A DNA stretch of 64,000 bases, from contig CATKXO010000001.1 in the NCBI GenBank assembly GCA_949840775.1, positions 124,001 through 188,000 on the forward strand, in the 5' to 3' direction. This stretch comes from an uncultured bacterium. GTDB taxonomy: Bacteria; Bacillota; Clostridia; Oscillospirales; Oscillospiraceae. Under the pieces are notes generated by a model. It searched no databases, was not told the DNA's origin, and saw nothing but the letters and a program-made list of their open reading frames with translations. The position numbers and the translations under genes are program-made. This document shows, piece by piece, positions 57,440-64,000 of this stretch; position 1 is the first letter of the stretch, and every line of letters begins with the position of its first letter.

Positions 57440-57994
57440 TCAAGAAAATTTTTGAGGGAATGACTGCCTATATTTTGAATAGATTGCGAAACCAACCGGT
57501 TTTATGCCATCTTTTTCAACAGCTTTATTATATTCAAATACTGCGCCTATACACGCAGCTTCCAAGAGGTTTATAAAATGGTCTGCAATTACAAAGCTTT
57601 TAAGTTGGGCATCAAAGCTGGTGGTTTCTGGAATTAGATCAGCATATGCGATGATTCCTACAGTACCTTTTGTACTTTCTAATTCCGGTTTTAATAATGA
57701 TTTAAATCTAGGTGACACATTGAGTAGCTCCCAACGTCCCAATAATTCCTCTATGGTATAGTCATCTATTGGCAACATTTTGCATAGCTCCAATAGTTCT
57801 TCTGTATGCTGTTCAGTCTTTGAAGTTGAATAGTGATATATATTACTTTTTGTTAACAGTGAAAAACCATTACCTACCCATAAATCGCCCTTCTCAGAAT
57901 CGCTAAGACCTGCCGCCGGGATAATAACCTGACAGTCCTTCATGATTTTGTTTACCTTTGACGCCAGCTTAAAGTGAGTTTTTTTGTCTAACAT
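57440..57994 (-). CDS. Protein of unknown function, low GC
   Basis: Protein of 184 residues, not recognised. It starts MLDKKTHFKLASKVNKIM and contains DYTIEELLGRWELLNVSPRF and ADHFINLLEAACIGAVFEYN. No signal peptide or membrane segment. Its GC content is much lower than that of its neighbours and it has its own promoter, which suggests recent gain. Between it and rpmB lie about 120 bases with no gene. Confidence 0.7.
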   Translation of the reverse strand: MLDKKTHFKLASKVNKIMKDCQVIIPAAGLSDSEKGDLWVGNGFSLLTKSNIYHYSTSKTEQHTEELLELCKMLPIDDYTIEELLGRWELLNVSPRFKSLLKPELESTKGTVGIIAYADLIPETTSFDAQLKSFVIADHFINLLEAACIGAVFEYNKAVEKDGIKPVGFAIYSKYRQSFPQKFS

Positions 57995-58029
57995 AAGAAG
58001 GCCCTCTTTCAGGAAGAATGATACAATTT

Positions 58030-58058
58030 ACTATATAGTACTGACGCGTCTCTGTCAA
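58030..58058 (-). promoter_or_regulatory. Promoter of the low-GC gene
   Basis: On the minus strand TTGACA and TATAGT are separated by 17 bases, 36 bases before the start. Confidence 0.75.
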
Positions 58059-58123
58059 CATGGAATCAGCTTTAATCCGGGGTGGTTTTTTAAAAGTAAC
58101 CTGCCGGAATCTTGGATAAGCGA

Positions 58124-58152
58124 TTGACAGGAAACCCCTCTTTGATTATACT
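58124..58152 (+). promoter_or_regulatory. Promoter of hprK
   Basis: TTGACA and TATACT separated by 17 bases, 72 bases before the start. Confidence 0.8.
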
Positions 58153-58223
58153 AAAAAGGAAAATACCGGGACTTCAGGCCCCGGATGACTGGCGAAATAC
58201 ACAAGTAGAGAGGAGCGCGATTC

Positions 58224-59177
58224 ATGGCGGAACAGCAAAAGAGCGTGAAACTTGGGGACATCATCCGGGAGTTCAATCTGGAGATTCTGCGGACGGCCCC
58301 CGACTATGAGAACGTCCCCCTGCGGGCCCTGGACATCAACCGTCCTGGCCTGCCCCTGACCGGCTTTTTTGAGCACTTCGACACCGAGCGTCTGCTGCTC
58401 ATCGGCCTGACGGAGCACACCTACCTCAGCGGCCTGACCCCGGAGCGGCGGCGGGAGTGTTTCGACAAGCTGATGTCCTATCCGGTGCCCGCCTTGATCC
58501 TCACCCGGGGGCTGGGCCTGCCCCCGGAGTGCATGGAGATGGCGGAGAAGCACGACCGGACGGTGCTGCGCTCCACTCAGGAGACGGCCATGTTCATGAG
58601 CGCCCTCATCGGCAGCCTCTTCAACCACCTGGCCCCCCAGATCACCCGCTCCGGGGTGATGCTGGAGGTCTACGGCGAGGGCGTGCTCATCCAGGGGGAG
58701 TCGGGCGTGGGCAAGAGCGAGGTGGCCATTGAGCTGTTAAAGCGGGGCCACCGCCTGGTGGCCGACGACGCGGTGGAAATCAAGGAGACCAGCCGCCACA
58801 CCCTGCTGGCTACTTCCCCGGAGCTGATCCGGGGCTACATGGAGCTGCGGGGCATCGGCGTGATTGACATCAGCCGGCTGCTGGGCATGGGCGCCATCAA
58901 GCCCTTTCAGGAGATCGACCTGGTCATCAATCTGGAGCCCTGGGATGACAAGGCGGTGTATGACCGCTTCGGGCTGGAGTCCCACTTTACCCAGATTATG
59001 AGCGTAAAGGTCCCCTGCACCACGATTCCGGTAAAGCCGGGCAGGAATCTGGCCGCCATTGTAGAGGTGGCCGCCATGAACAACCGCAACCGGAAGATGG
59101 GCCACAACGCGGCCCAGGAGCTGACGGAACGGATGGATAAGCTGTTTCAGGAACAATTAGAAGGAGGAGGAAACTGA
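58224..59177 (+). CDS. hprK: HPr kinase/phosphorylase
   Basis: Phosphorylates Ser46 of HPr (and reverses it), the switch of carbon catabolite control; 317 residues. The N-terminal domain (1-130) is of MurF-like fold. The P-loop is GESGVGKSEVAIELLKRGH, then RLVADDAVEI, and the signature GIGVIDISRLLGMGAIKPF. It overlaps the glucokinase gene by 1 base. In Clostridia hprK is often followed, as here, by a ROK kinase and murB-rapZ-yvcK-whiA. Confidence 0.96.
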   Translation: MAEQQKSVKLGDIIREFNLEILRTAPDYENVPLRALDINRPGLPLTGFFEHFDTERLLLIGLTEHTYLSGLTPERRRECFDKLMSYPVPALILTRGLGLPPECMEMAEKHDRTVLRSTQETAMFMSALIGSLFNHLAPQITRSGVMLEVYGEGVLIQGESGVGKSEVAIELLKRGHRLVADDAVEIKETSRHTLLATSPELIRGYMELRGIGVIDISRLLGMGAIKPFQEIDLVINLEPWDDKAVYDRFGLESHFTQIMSVKVPCTTIPVKPGRNLAAIVEVAAMNNRNRKMGHNAAQELTERMDKLFQEQLEGGGN

Positions 59178-60133
59178 TGTATTATATCGGGATTGACGTA
59201 GGCGGCACCAATCTGGTGGCCGGGCTGGTAAACGAGCTGGGACACATCTTCAACAAAGTGACCACCCCGGTGGCCAAGGATATGACGGCGGAGCAGTTCG
59301 GTGCCGAGCTGGTGCGCATGTCCCGCCGGCTGTGCGAGGTGGGGGAGATTGACCCCGCCAAGATCGAATCGGTGGGCATCGGCCTGCCCGGCGCGGTGGA
59401 CAACAAGGCCGGCCTGTTTGTCCAGAACCCCAATATGCCCTTCCGGGACAAGAACGTCCCCCTGCGGGAGATGTTCCGGAAGGAGTGGGATATCCCCGTC
59501 TTCCTGGGCAACGACGCCAACTGCGCCGCCGTGGGCGAATACTGGGCGGGGGCGGCCAAGGGCTGTGACCCGGTGGTGATGGTCACTCTGGGCACCGGAA
59601 TCGGCGGCGGCCTGATTATCGGCGGCAAGCTGTTTACCGGCTTTGCCAACGCCGGCATGGAGGTCGGCCACATGATTATCCAGCCCAACGGCATCCTGTG
59701 CGGCTGCGGCGGCCGGGGGTGCTGGGAGCGCTACGGCTCTGCCACCGCCTTAATCCAGCTGGCCCGGCTGGAGATGGAGCGGGACCGGAGCAGTGAGATG
59801 TGGACCATCGTGGACGGCGACAGCTTTAAGGTCAGCGGCCGCACCCCCTTCCAGGCCGCCCGACTGGGGGACGCCGCCGCCAAGCGGGTGCTGCACAACT
59901 ACCTCCAGGGACTGTCTGTGGGCATGATTAACCTGGTGAACATCCTCCAGCCTGAGATTATCTGCCTGGGCGGCGGGGTGAGCAACGCCGAGGACGACCT
60001 GTTGCTGGACCCCCTGCGTGAGCTGGTCTGGCGGGGCTGCTTCGATAAGGAGAACAAGGTCCGTATCGAGAAGGCTTCCCTGGGCAACAACGCCGGCGTG
60101 GTGGGCGCGGCATTGCTGTGTAATCTGGTGTAA
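59177..60133 (+). CDS. glcK: ROK-family glucokinase
   Basis: Sugar kinase of 318 residues, probably phosphorylating glucose with ATP. The phosphate loop is YIGIDVGGTNLVAGLV; the catalytic Asp lies in FLGNDANCAAVGEYW; the ROK zinc motif is CGCGGRGCWERYGS. The C terminus contains VNILQPEIICLGGGVSN. Coupled to hprK, which links sugar phosphorylation with catabolite control. A terminator follows. Confidence 0.93.
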   Translation: MYYIGIDVGGTNLVAGLVNELGHIFNKVTTPVAKDMTAEQFGAELVRMSRRLCEVGEIDPAKIESVGIGLPGAVDNKAGLFVQNPNMPFRDKNVPLREMFRKEWDIPVFLGNDANCAAVGEYWAGAAKGCDPVVMVTLGTGIGGGLIIGGKLFTGFANAGMEVGHMIIQPNGILCGCGGRGCWERYGSATALIQLARLEMERDRSSEMWTIVDGDSFKVSGRTPFQAARLGDAAAKRVLHNYLQGLSVGMINLVNILQPEIICLGGGVSNAEDDLLLDPLRELVWRGCFDKENKVRIEKASLGNNAGVVGAALLCNLV

Positions 60134-60142
60134 TGAACGAAA

Positions 60143-60164
60143 GGCCCGGGCTTTTGCCCGGGCC
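60143..60164 (+). terminator. Terminator after glcK
   Basis: Perfect 9-base stem GGCCCGGGC / GCCCGGGCC with loop TTTT; only a weak T run after it. Confidence 0.7.
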
Positions 60165-60199
60165 TGTGCATTTCTTTACCGCATTTGACCAAAAGGCCC

Positions 60200-60237
60200 T
60201 TGACATTTGGACATACATAATTTAATATATATGTATG
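60200..60237 (+). promoter_or_regulatory. Promoter and palindromic operator of RHH cassette 2
   Basis: TTGACA, 17 bases, TAATAT. The inverted repeat CATACATA (60212-60219) / TATGTATG (60230-60237) covers the -10, a fit for autorepression by the ribbon-helix-helix protein. Confidence 0.8.
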
Positions 60238-60259
60238 CCCAGAAGTGAGGTGATTGTGG

Positions 60260-60442
60260 GTGTCCCCGAGGACCGGAAGGCCCCCTAAAGGCGAAGAGTC
60301 CCGTACGGAGAAAATAAATCTTCGCATTTCTAAAAGCGAGGTACAGAAAATACAGGATTGTGCCAAGCGATTAGGAGTATCCAGAACGGATGCTATCATG
60401 CGAGGGATTGATTTGCTGAAAGAGGAGCTGACAAAAAAATAG
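60260..60442 (+). CDS. Ribbon-helix-helix regulator, cassette 2
   Basis: Protein of 60 residues. A Gly/Pro/Lys arm (MSPRTGRPPKGEESR) is followed by the RHH fold: strand EKINLRIS, helix SEVQKIQDCAKRLG, turn and helix SRTDAIMRGIDLLKEEL. The GTG at 60260 follows GAGGTGA and matches the start of the cassette 1 regulator (SPR). The TTG at 60254 is an alternative. The palindromic operator over its promoter suggests autorepression. Confidence 0.85.
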   Translation: MSPRTGRPPKGEESRTEKINLRISKSEVQKIQDCAKRLGVSRTDAIMRGIDLLKEELTKK

Positions 60443-60443
60443 A

Positions 60444-60530
60444 GTGTTGGCCGCCCTGACAAGCAGTACCAACACCCTATTGTACCATGCCAAAAGGAAT
60501 GGTAAATTTCACTATACCATTCCTTTTGGC
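60444..60530 (+). promoter_or_regulatory. Structured leader between RHH and small gene, cassette 2
   Basis: Hairpin GTGTTGG / CCAACAC (60444-60475) just after the RHH stop. Then a perfect 16-base stem GCCAAAAGGAATGGTA / TACCATTCCTTTTGGC (60489-60530) with a 10-base loop, 4 bases before AAGCAAGGAGG. It lacks a T run, so it is not a plain terminator, and it is similar to the leader of cassette 1. Confidence 0.7.
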
Positions 60531-60549
60531 AAAAAGCAAGGAGGAAAAT

Positions 60550-60747
60550 GTGAGTACGAAAGAATTTTTAATGAACCTGGAGGACCCGCTAAGGCGCATT
60601 TCCTGTGGTATCAACGCGATAGAGCTGATGATGTACGGGCTGGGGCGGACGAAGGACCCCTACGCGGACGGTTTTTTCGTCGTCTGGAATTATCTGCGGG
60701 AGGCCGAAGCGGACCTTCAAAAGGCGGTGCAGGCCGCCGGAGAATAG
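60550..60747 (+). CDS. Small helical protein, cassette 2 (unknown function)
   Basis: Protein of 65 residues: MSTKEFLMNLEDPLRRISCG, then INAIELMMYGLGRTKDPYAD and VVWNYLREAEADLQKAV. It is a paralogue of the protein at 19060-19272, with the same spacing of NA, GL, DP and VW-YL. Predicted helical, no signal or membrane segment. The GTG at 60550 follows AAGGAGGAAAAT, the same site as in cassette 1. I do not recognise the family. Confidence 0.78.
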   Translation: MSTKEFLMNLEDPLRRISCGINAIELMMYGLGRTKDPYADGFFVVWNYLREAEADLQKAVQAAGE

Positions 60748-60754
60748 AGGAAAG

Positions 60755-60784
60755 CTGCTGTGGCGAACCCACGGCAGTTTTTTT
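60755..60784 (+). terminator. Terminator of cassette 2
   Basis: CTGCTGTGG pairs with CCACGGCAG (one G-U) around a 5-base loop, followed by seven T. Confidence 0.9.
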
Positions 60785-60814
60785 GTTTCCCCTATTCTAT
60801 TTTGCGGGAAAATC

Positions 60815-60823
60815 TGCTATAAT
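60815..60823 (+). promoter_or_regulatory. Extended -10 promoter of murB
   Basis: TGC-TATAAT, 35 bases before the start codon; the -35 is weak. Confidence 0.6.
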
Positions 60824-60857
60824 CAACTAATACACAATTTTCGATTTTGGAGGGCCT

Positions 60858-61802
60858 ATGGAGCGGTTGGAGGAACTGAAAAAACGGCTGGCGGAGCGCT
60901 GTCCCGCCATGGAGCTGCGGACGGACGAACCCATGTCCAGGCACACCACCTTCCGCATCGGCGGGCCGGCGGCGCTGATGGCCCTGCCCGGGACGGTGGA
61001 GGAGGCCCAAGCTGTCCTCCGGGCGGCGGCGGAGCTGGGCGTGGAGCCCTTCTTCCTGGGCAACGGCTCCAATCTGCTGGTGGCGGATGGGGGCTATCCC
61101 GGTTTTATTGTCAAACTGGCAGGAGAGCTGGATGAAATACGGGTGCTCCCCCCCGAGAAGCCGGGGGCAAATGCCAGGCTGGAGGCGGGCGGGGCGGTTC
61201 TGCTGTCACGGCTGTCCAAAGCGGCGTTGGAACATGGCCTCACCGGGCTGGAGTTTGCCGGCGGCATCCCCGGCAGCGTGGGCGGGGCGGTCACCATGAA
61301 CGCCGGGGCCTACGGCGGGGAGATATCCCAGGTGCTGCTCCGGGTGCTTGTTCTGGAGCGGGATGGGACGGAAAGACTGTTTTCTGGGGCGAATTGTGAC
61401 CTGCGCTACCGCCACAGCCGATTTTCAGACGGAAGTGCGCTGATTAGCCAGGCGGTGTTTGCCCTGACGCCGGGGGACCCGGCGGCCATCAGGGCCCGCA
61501 TGGACGAGCTGACCGCTAAGCGGAAGGAGAAACAGCCGTTGGAGTACCCCAGCGCCGGGTCCATGTTCAAGCGCCCGCCGGGACACTTCGCCGCCGCCCT
61601 CATCGACCAGTGCGGGCTCAAGGGGCTCGCCGTAGGCGGGGCCCAGGTGTCAGAGAAGCACGCCGGGTTTGTCATCAACCGGGGAGGTGCCACCTGTGCT
61701 GACGTGCTGGAGCTGGTGCGGCAGGTGAAGGAGCGGGTGCTCCAACAGACCGGCGTGGAACTGGAGATGGAGGTTAAGGTGCTGGGAGGCCCACAAATAT
61801 GA
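60858..61802 (+). CDS. murB: UDP-N-acetylenolpyruvoylglucosamine reductase
   Basis: FAD enzyme that makes UDP-MurNAc for peptidoglycan, 314 residues. FAD-binding marks: HTTFRIGGPAALMALPGTVE, EPFFLGNGSNLLVADGG and EFAGGIPGSVGGAVTMNAGAYG. The proton-donor Ser lies in YPSAGSMFKRP, a type II/III-like form. The stop TGA overlaps the start of a family B palindromic element. First gene of murB-rapZ-yvcK-whiA. Confidence 0.96.
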   Translation: MERLEELKKRLAERCPAMELRTDEPMSRHTTFRIGGPAALMALPGTVEEAQAVLRAAAELGVEPFFLGNGSNLLVADGGYPGFIVKLAGELDEIRVLPPEKPGANARLEAGGAVLLSRLSKAALEHGLTGLEFAGGIPGSVGGAVTMNAGAYGGEISQVLLRVLVLERDGTERLFSGANCDLRYRHSRFSDGSALISQAVFALTPGDPAAIRARMDELTAKRKEKQPLEYPSAGSMFKRPPGHFAAALIDQCGLKGLAVGGAQVSEKHAGFVINRGGATCADVLELVRQVKERVLQQTGVELEMEVKVLGGPQI

Positions 61803-61870
61803 CCCGCCCAAGGGGGCGGGTCCCACACGGTTGCATATTTTCTGTGGGGCCCGCCGCCCTCGGCGGGCCA
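61801..61870. repeat. Palindromic intergenic element, family B copy 3 (modules swapped)
   Basis: Here module Y (GACCCGCCC..GGGCGGGTCCCACA) comes first and module X (TGTGGGGCCCGCC..GGCGGGCC) second, the reverse of the copies at 31994 and 38210. The CCCACA and TGTGGG ends face each other across a 15-base AT-rich spacer. The element begins in the murB stop codon. Confidence 0.7.
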
Positions 61871-61905
61871 TCCCGATTAAAATAATAACCAAAGAGAGTG
61901 ATACC

Positions 61906-62769
61906 ATGGAATTTGTGATTATTTCCGGCCTGTCCGGAGCGGGAAAGAGCAAGGCGGCCTCCTTCATGGAGGATATGGACTACTTCTGCGTGGACAATCT
62001 GCCCTCTCCTCTGATCCCCAAGTTTGCCGAGCTGGGCATGGCGGGGGCGGGGGAGTACGACCGGGTGGCCCTGGTTACAGATGTCCGGGCTGGCACCAAC
62101 TTTGAAGGACTTTTCCACGCCCTGGACGCCCTGGAGGCCATGAAATGCGCCTACCGCATCCTCTTTATGGATGCCTCGGACGAGACTATCATCAAGCGGT
62201 ACAAGGAGACCCGCCGGGCCCACCCCCTGGCAGAGGACGCCGACAGCCTGGAGGAGGCCATAGCCCTGGAGCGGGGAATGCTGGCCCCCCTGCGGGAGCG
62301 GGCGGACAAGATTGTGGATACCACCAACCTGTCCACCGCCAAGCTCAAGGGGGTTTTGCGGCAGATGTTCGGTCGGGAGGGGACCTCAGAGGGCCGGATG
62401 GAGGTCCGGGTGACCTCCTTCGGGTTCAAACACGGGGTGCCCATGGAGGCCGACCTGGTCTTCGACGCCCGCTTTCTTCCCAATCCCTACTACGTGGCCG
62501 AGCTGCGCACCCTCACCGGCCTGGACGCCGGGGTGCGGGACTACGCCTTCCAGGGCGGGCAGGGGGAGGAGTTCCTCAAACGCCTGTGGGAGCTGGTGGG
62601 CTGGCTGCTGCCCCGGTATGAGGAGGAGGGCAAGACCTCCCTGGTCATCGCCGTGGGCTGCACCGGCGGCCACCACCGGTCGGTGGCGGTGGCCCACGCG
62701 CTGGCAGAGCGGGTCAGAGCCCAGGGCTGGCCGGTGGCGGAGAGCCACCGGGACCTGGGGCGGAATTAG
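61906..62769 (+). CDS. rapZ: RNase adaptor / nucleotide-binding protein RapZ
   Basis: P-loop protein of 287 residues. Walker A is IISGLSGAGKSKAASFMED, then FCVDNLPSPLIPKF and DVRAG. The C-terminal domain includes SFGFKHGVPMEADLVFDARF and IAVGCTGGHHRSVAVAHALA. In Gammaproteobacteria it guides RNase E on GlmZ; its job in Firmicutes (YvcJ) is less clear. The ATG at 61906 aligns with the family start. It lies 11 bases before yvcK. Confidence 0.94.
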   Translation: MEFVIISGLSGAGKSKAASFMEDMDYFCVDNLPSPLIPKFAELGMAGAGEYDRVALVTDVRAGTNFEGLFHALDALEAMKCAYRILFMDASDETIIKRYKETRRAHPLAEDADSLEEAIALERGMLAPLRERADKIVDTTNLSTAKLKGVLRQMFGREGTSEGRMEVRVTSFGFKHGVPMEADLVFDARFLPNPYYVAELRTLTGLDAGVRDYAFQGGQGEEFLKRLWELVGWLLPRYEEEGKTSLVIAVGCTGGHHRSVAVAHALAERVRAQGWPVAESHRDLGRN

Positions 62770-62780
62770 GAGGAATTTCT

Positions 62781-63818
62781 ATGTCTGAATATCCCACCCT
62801 CCAGCAGTGGGAGCGGGGGCCCAAGATTGTCGCCGTGGGCGGCGGGACCGGGCTGTCCACCATGCTGCGGGGGCTGAAAAAATATACCCGGAACCTCACC
62901 GCCATCGTCACGGTGGCGGACAACGGCGGCGGCTCCGGGGCGCTGCGCAACGACCTGGGGATGCCCCCGCCGGGGGACATCCGCCACTGTATGGAGGCCC
63001 TGGCCAACACCGAGCCCATCATGGAAACGCTGCTCACCTACCGCTTCCCCGAGGGGGTGCTGGCCGGGCAGTCCTTCGGTAACCTGATTCTGGCCGCCCT
63101 CAACGGCATCACCGGCTCCTTTGAGGAGGCGGTGACGGAGATGAGCCACGTGCTGGCCATCACAGGCCGGGTGATTCCGGTGACCAGCGCCGATGTGCAG
63201 CTGGAGGCCGTCTTTGAAAATGACGCCCGGGTGGTGGGGGAGTCCCAGATTGCCGCTTTCAAGCGGGAGCAGGACTGCCGCATCCACCACGTGCACCTGA
63301 TTCCCCGGAATCCCAAGGCCACCCCCGCGGCCCTGGAGGCCATCGGGGAGGCGGACCTGATTCTGCTGGGGCCGGGAAGCCTGTACACCAGCGTCATCCC
63401 CAATCTGCTGGTGGAGGGGGTGGCCCAGGCCATCGCCCGGGCGGAGGCCCCCAAAATTTACATCTGCAACATCATGACCCAGGACGGGGAGACGGAGGGC
63501 TACACCGCCGCCGACCACCTGGAAGCCCTGCTGGCCCACGGGGAGCCGGGGCTGCTGGACCTGTGCCTGGCCAACACCGCCCCGGTGCGGCCCGGCCTGC
63601 AGGAGAAGTACCGGGAGGAGGACGCTGTCCCCCTGACGGTGGACCGGGGGCGGATTGCCGCCCTGGGACTGGAGCTGGTGGAGCGGCCGGTGGCCTCGGA
63701 GCAGGGGGACTACGCCCGCCACGACCCGGATAAGCTGGCCCAGGCGGTGCTGGATATCTACCACAGCCGGGCGGTGCGCATCTTCCGGGGGGCGCGGCGG
63801 TACATATTGGAGGAATGA
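62781..63818 (+). CDS. yvcK: Gluconeogenesis factor YvcK
   Basis: UDP-sugar-binding protein of 345 residues, needed for normal wall synthesis on gluconeogenic carbon sources, and a PrkC substrate in Bacillus. Marks: IVAVGGGTGLSTMLRGLKKY, VTVADNGGGSGALRNDLGM, PPGDIRHCMEALA and LGPGSLYTSVIPNLLV. The start follows AGGAGG. Order rapZ-yvcK-whiA is as in most Firmicutes. With PrkC also in this window, the control link may be conserved. Confidence 0.95.
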   Translation: MSEYPTLQQWERGPKIVAVGGGTGLSTMLRGLKKYTRNLTAIVTVADNGGGSGALRNDLGMPPPGDIRHCMEALANTEPIMETLLTYRFPEGVLAGQSFGNLILAALNGITGSFEEAVTEMSHVLAITGRVIPVTSADVQLEAVFENDARVVGESQIAAFKREQDCRIHHVHLIPRNPKATPAALEAIGEADLILLGPGSLYTSVIPNLLVEGVAQAIARAEAPKIYICNIMTQDGETEGYTAADHLEALLAHGEPGLLDLCLANTAPVRPGLQEKYREEDAVPLTVDRGRIAALGLELVERPVASEQGDYARHDPDKLAQAVLDIYHSRAVRIFRGARRYILEE

Positions 63819-63820
63819 CC

Positions 63821-64000
63821 ATGTCCTTTGCGGCCGAAGTGAAAACCGAGCTGTGCCGCGCCCCCCTGAGCCGAAAGTGCTGCGCCCAGGCGGAGGCCTA
63901 CGGCGTCCTGCTCTACTGCAACACCTTCAGCCCCCGGGAGGCCCGGATTGTCACAGAAAACGAGGCCTTTGCCCAGCGGCTGTCCGCCCTGTTCAAAAAG
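63821..64000 (+). CDS. whiA: WhiA-family regulator, 5' part (cut by window edge)
   Basis: The first 60 codons only: MSFAAEVKTELCRAPLSRKC, then AEAYGVLLYCNTFSP, matching the start of the WhiA LAGLIDADG-like domain. WhiA acts in division and chromosome segregation in Firmicutes. The ATG at 63821 follows TTGGAGG. The rest lies beyond base 64000. Confidence 0.92.
   Translation, partial: MSFAAEVKTELCRAPLSRKCCAQAEAYGVLLYCNTFSPREARIVTENEAFAQRLSALFKK

Overview
The window looks like a chromosomal segment of a GC-rich, spore-forming Firmicute of the Clostridia, most likely family Oscillospiraceae (the Flavonifractor/Pseudoflavonifractor/Lawsonibacter type of gut anaerobe). The reasons are the IspH-ribosomal protein S1 fusion, ytfJ/gerW, RemA, PrkC/PrpC, CdaA/CdaR, HprK, the rapZ-yvcK-whiA cluster, LL-diaminopimelate aminotransferase, and heavy use of GTG/TTG starts with GGAGG ribosome binding sites. 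This is inferred from gene content; no database was searched.

Layout. 1-3.2 kb (minus): a sensor kinase cut by the window edge, a flavodoxin-like protein, an OmpR-type regulator and a DUF4342 membrane protein. 3.3-12 kb (plus): a secreted deacetylase-like protein, then scpA-scpB-DUF2953-ytfJ-dacF-rluB, a MurR/RpiR regulator, a flavoprotein and kptA. 12.5-18 kb: cmk-plsC-ispH/rpsA, carD and ispD-ispF. 18-21.5 kb is a small accessory patch: a HEPN/MNT pair, a ribbon-helix-helix (RHH) plus small-protein cassette, a DUF3343/cysteine desulfurase pair and a CPBP protease. 21.8-39.5 kb is dense housekeeping: cdaA-cdaR, rseC-like, DUF5685, dnaJ-like, yicC-remA-gmk-rpoZ, priA-def-fmt-rsmB-rlmN-prpC-prkC-rsgA and thiI. 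39.5-42.9 kb (minus) is an xpaC / four-TM protein / telA / TPM operon. 43-44.6 kb holds a patatin and DUF3842.

44.67-50.4 kb is a decayed integrated element next to tRNA-Gln(CUG). It has an integrase remnant, frameshifted and truncated genes, an IS630 fragment, two XRE regulators, a sigma/DUF4367/secreted-protein cluster, a stand-alone Spo0A DNA-binding domain, and serine-recombinase and kinase fragments. 50.6-55.7 kb is a surface module: an O-antigen-ligase-like protein, an amidase, then two tandem cyclic-di-GMP-I riboswitches ahead of a repeat-rich, sortase-anchored adhesin and a class B sortase. 55.8-64 kb returns to housekeeping: dapL, rpmB, hprK, glcK, murB, rapZ, yvcK and whiA (cut by the edge), with a second RHH/small-protein cassette between glcK and murB.

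The most notable signals are (1) the tandem c-di-GMP riboswitch/adhesin/sortase locus, (2) a two-gene RHH/small-protein cassette present twice with a conserved hairpin leader, and (3) two families of dispersed palindromic intergenic elements that sit on or next to stop codons.
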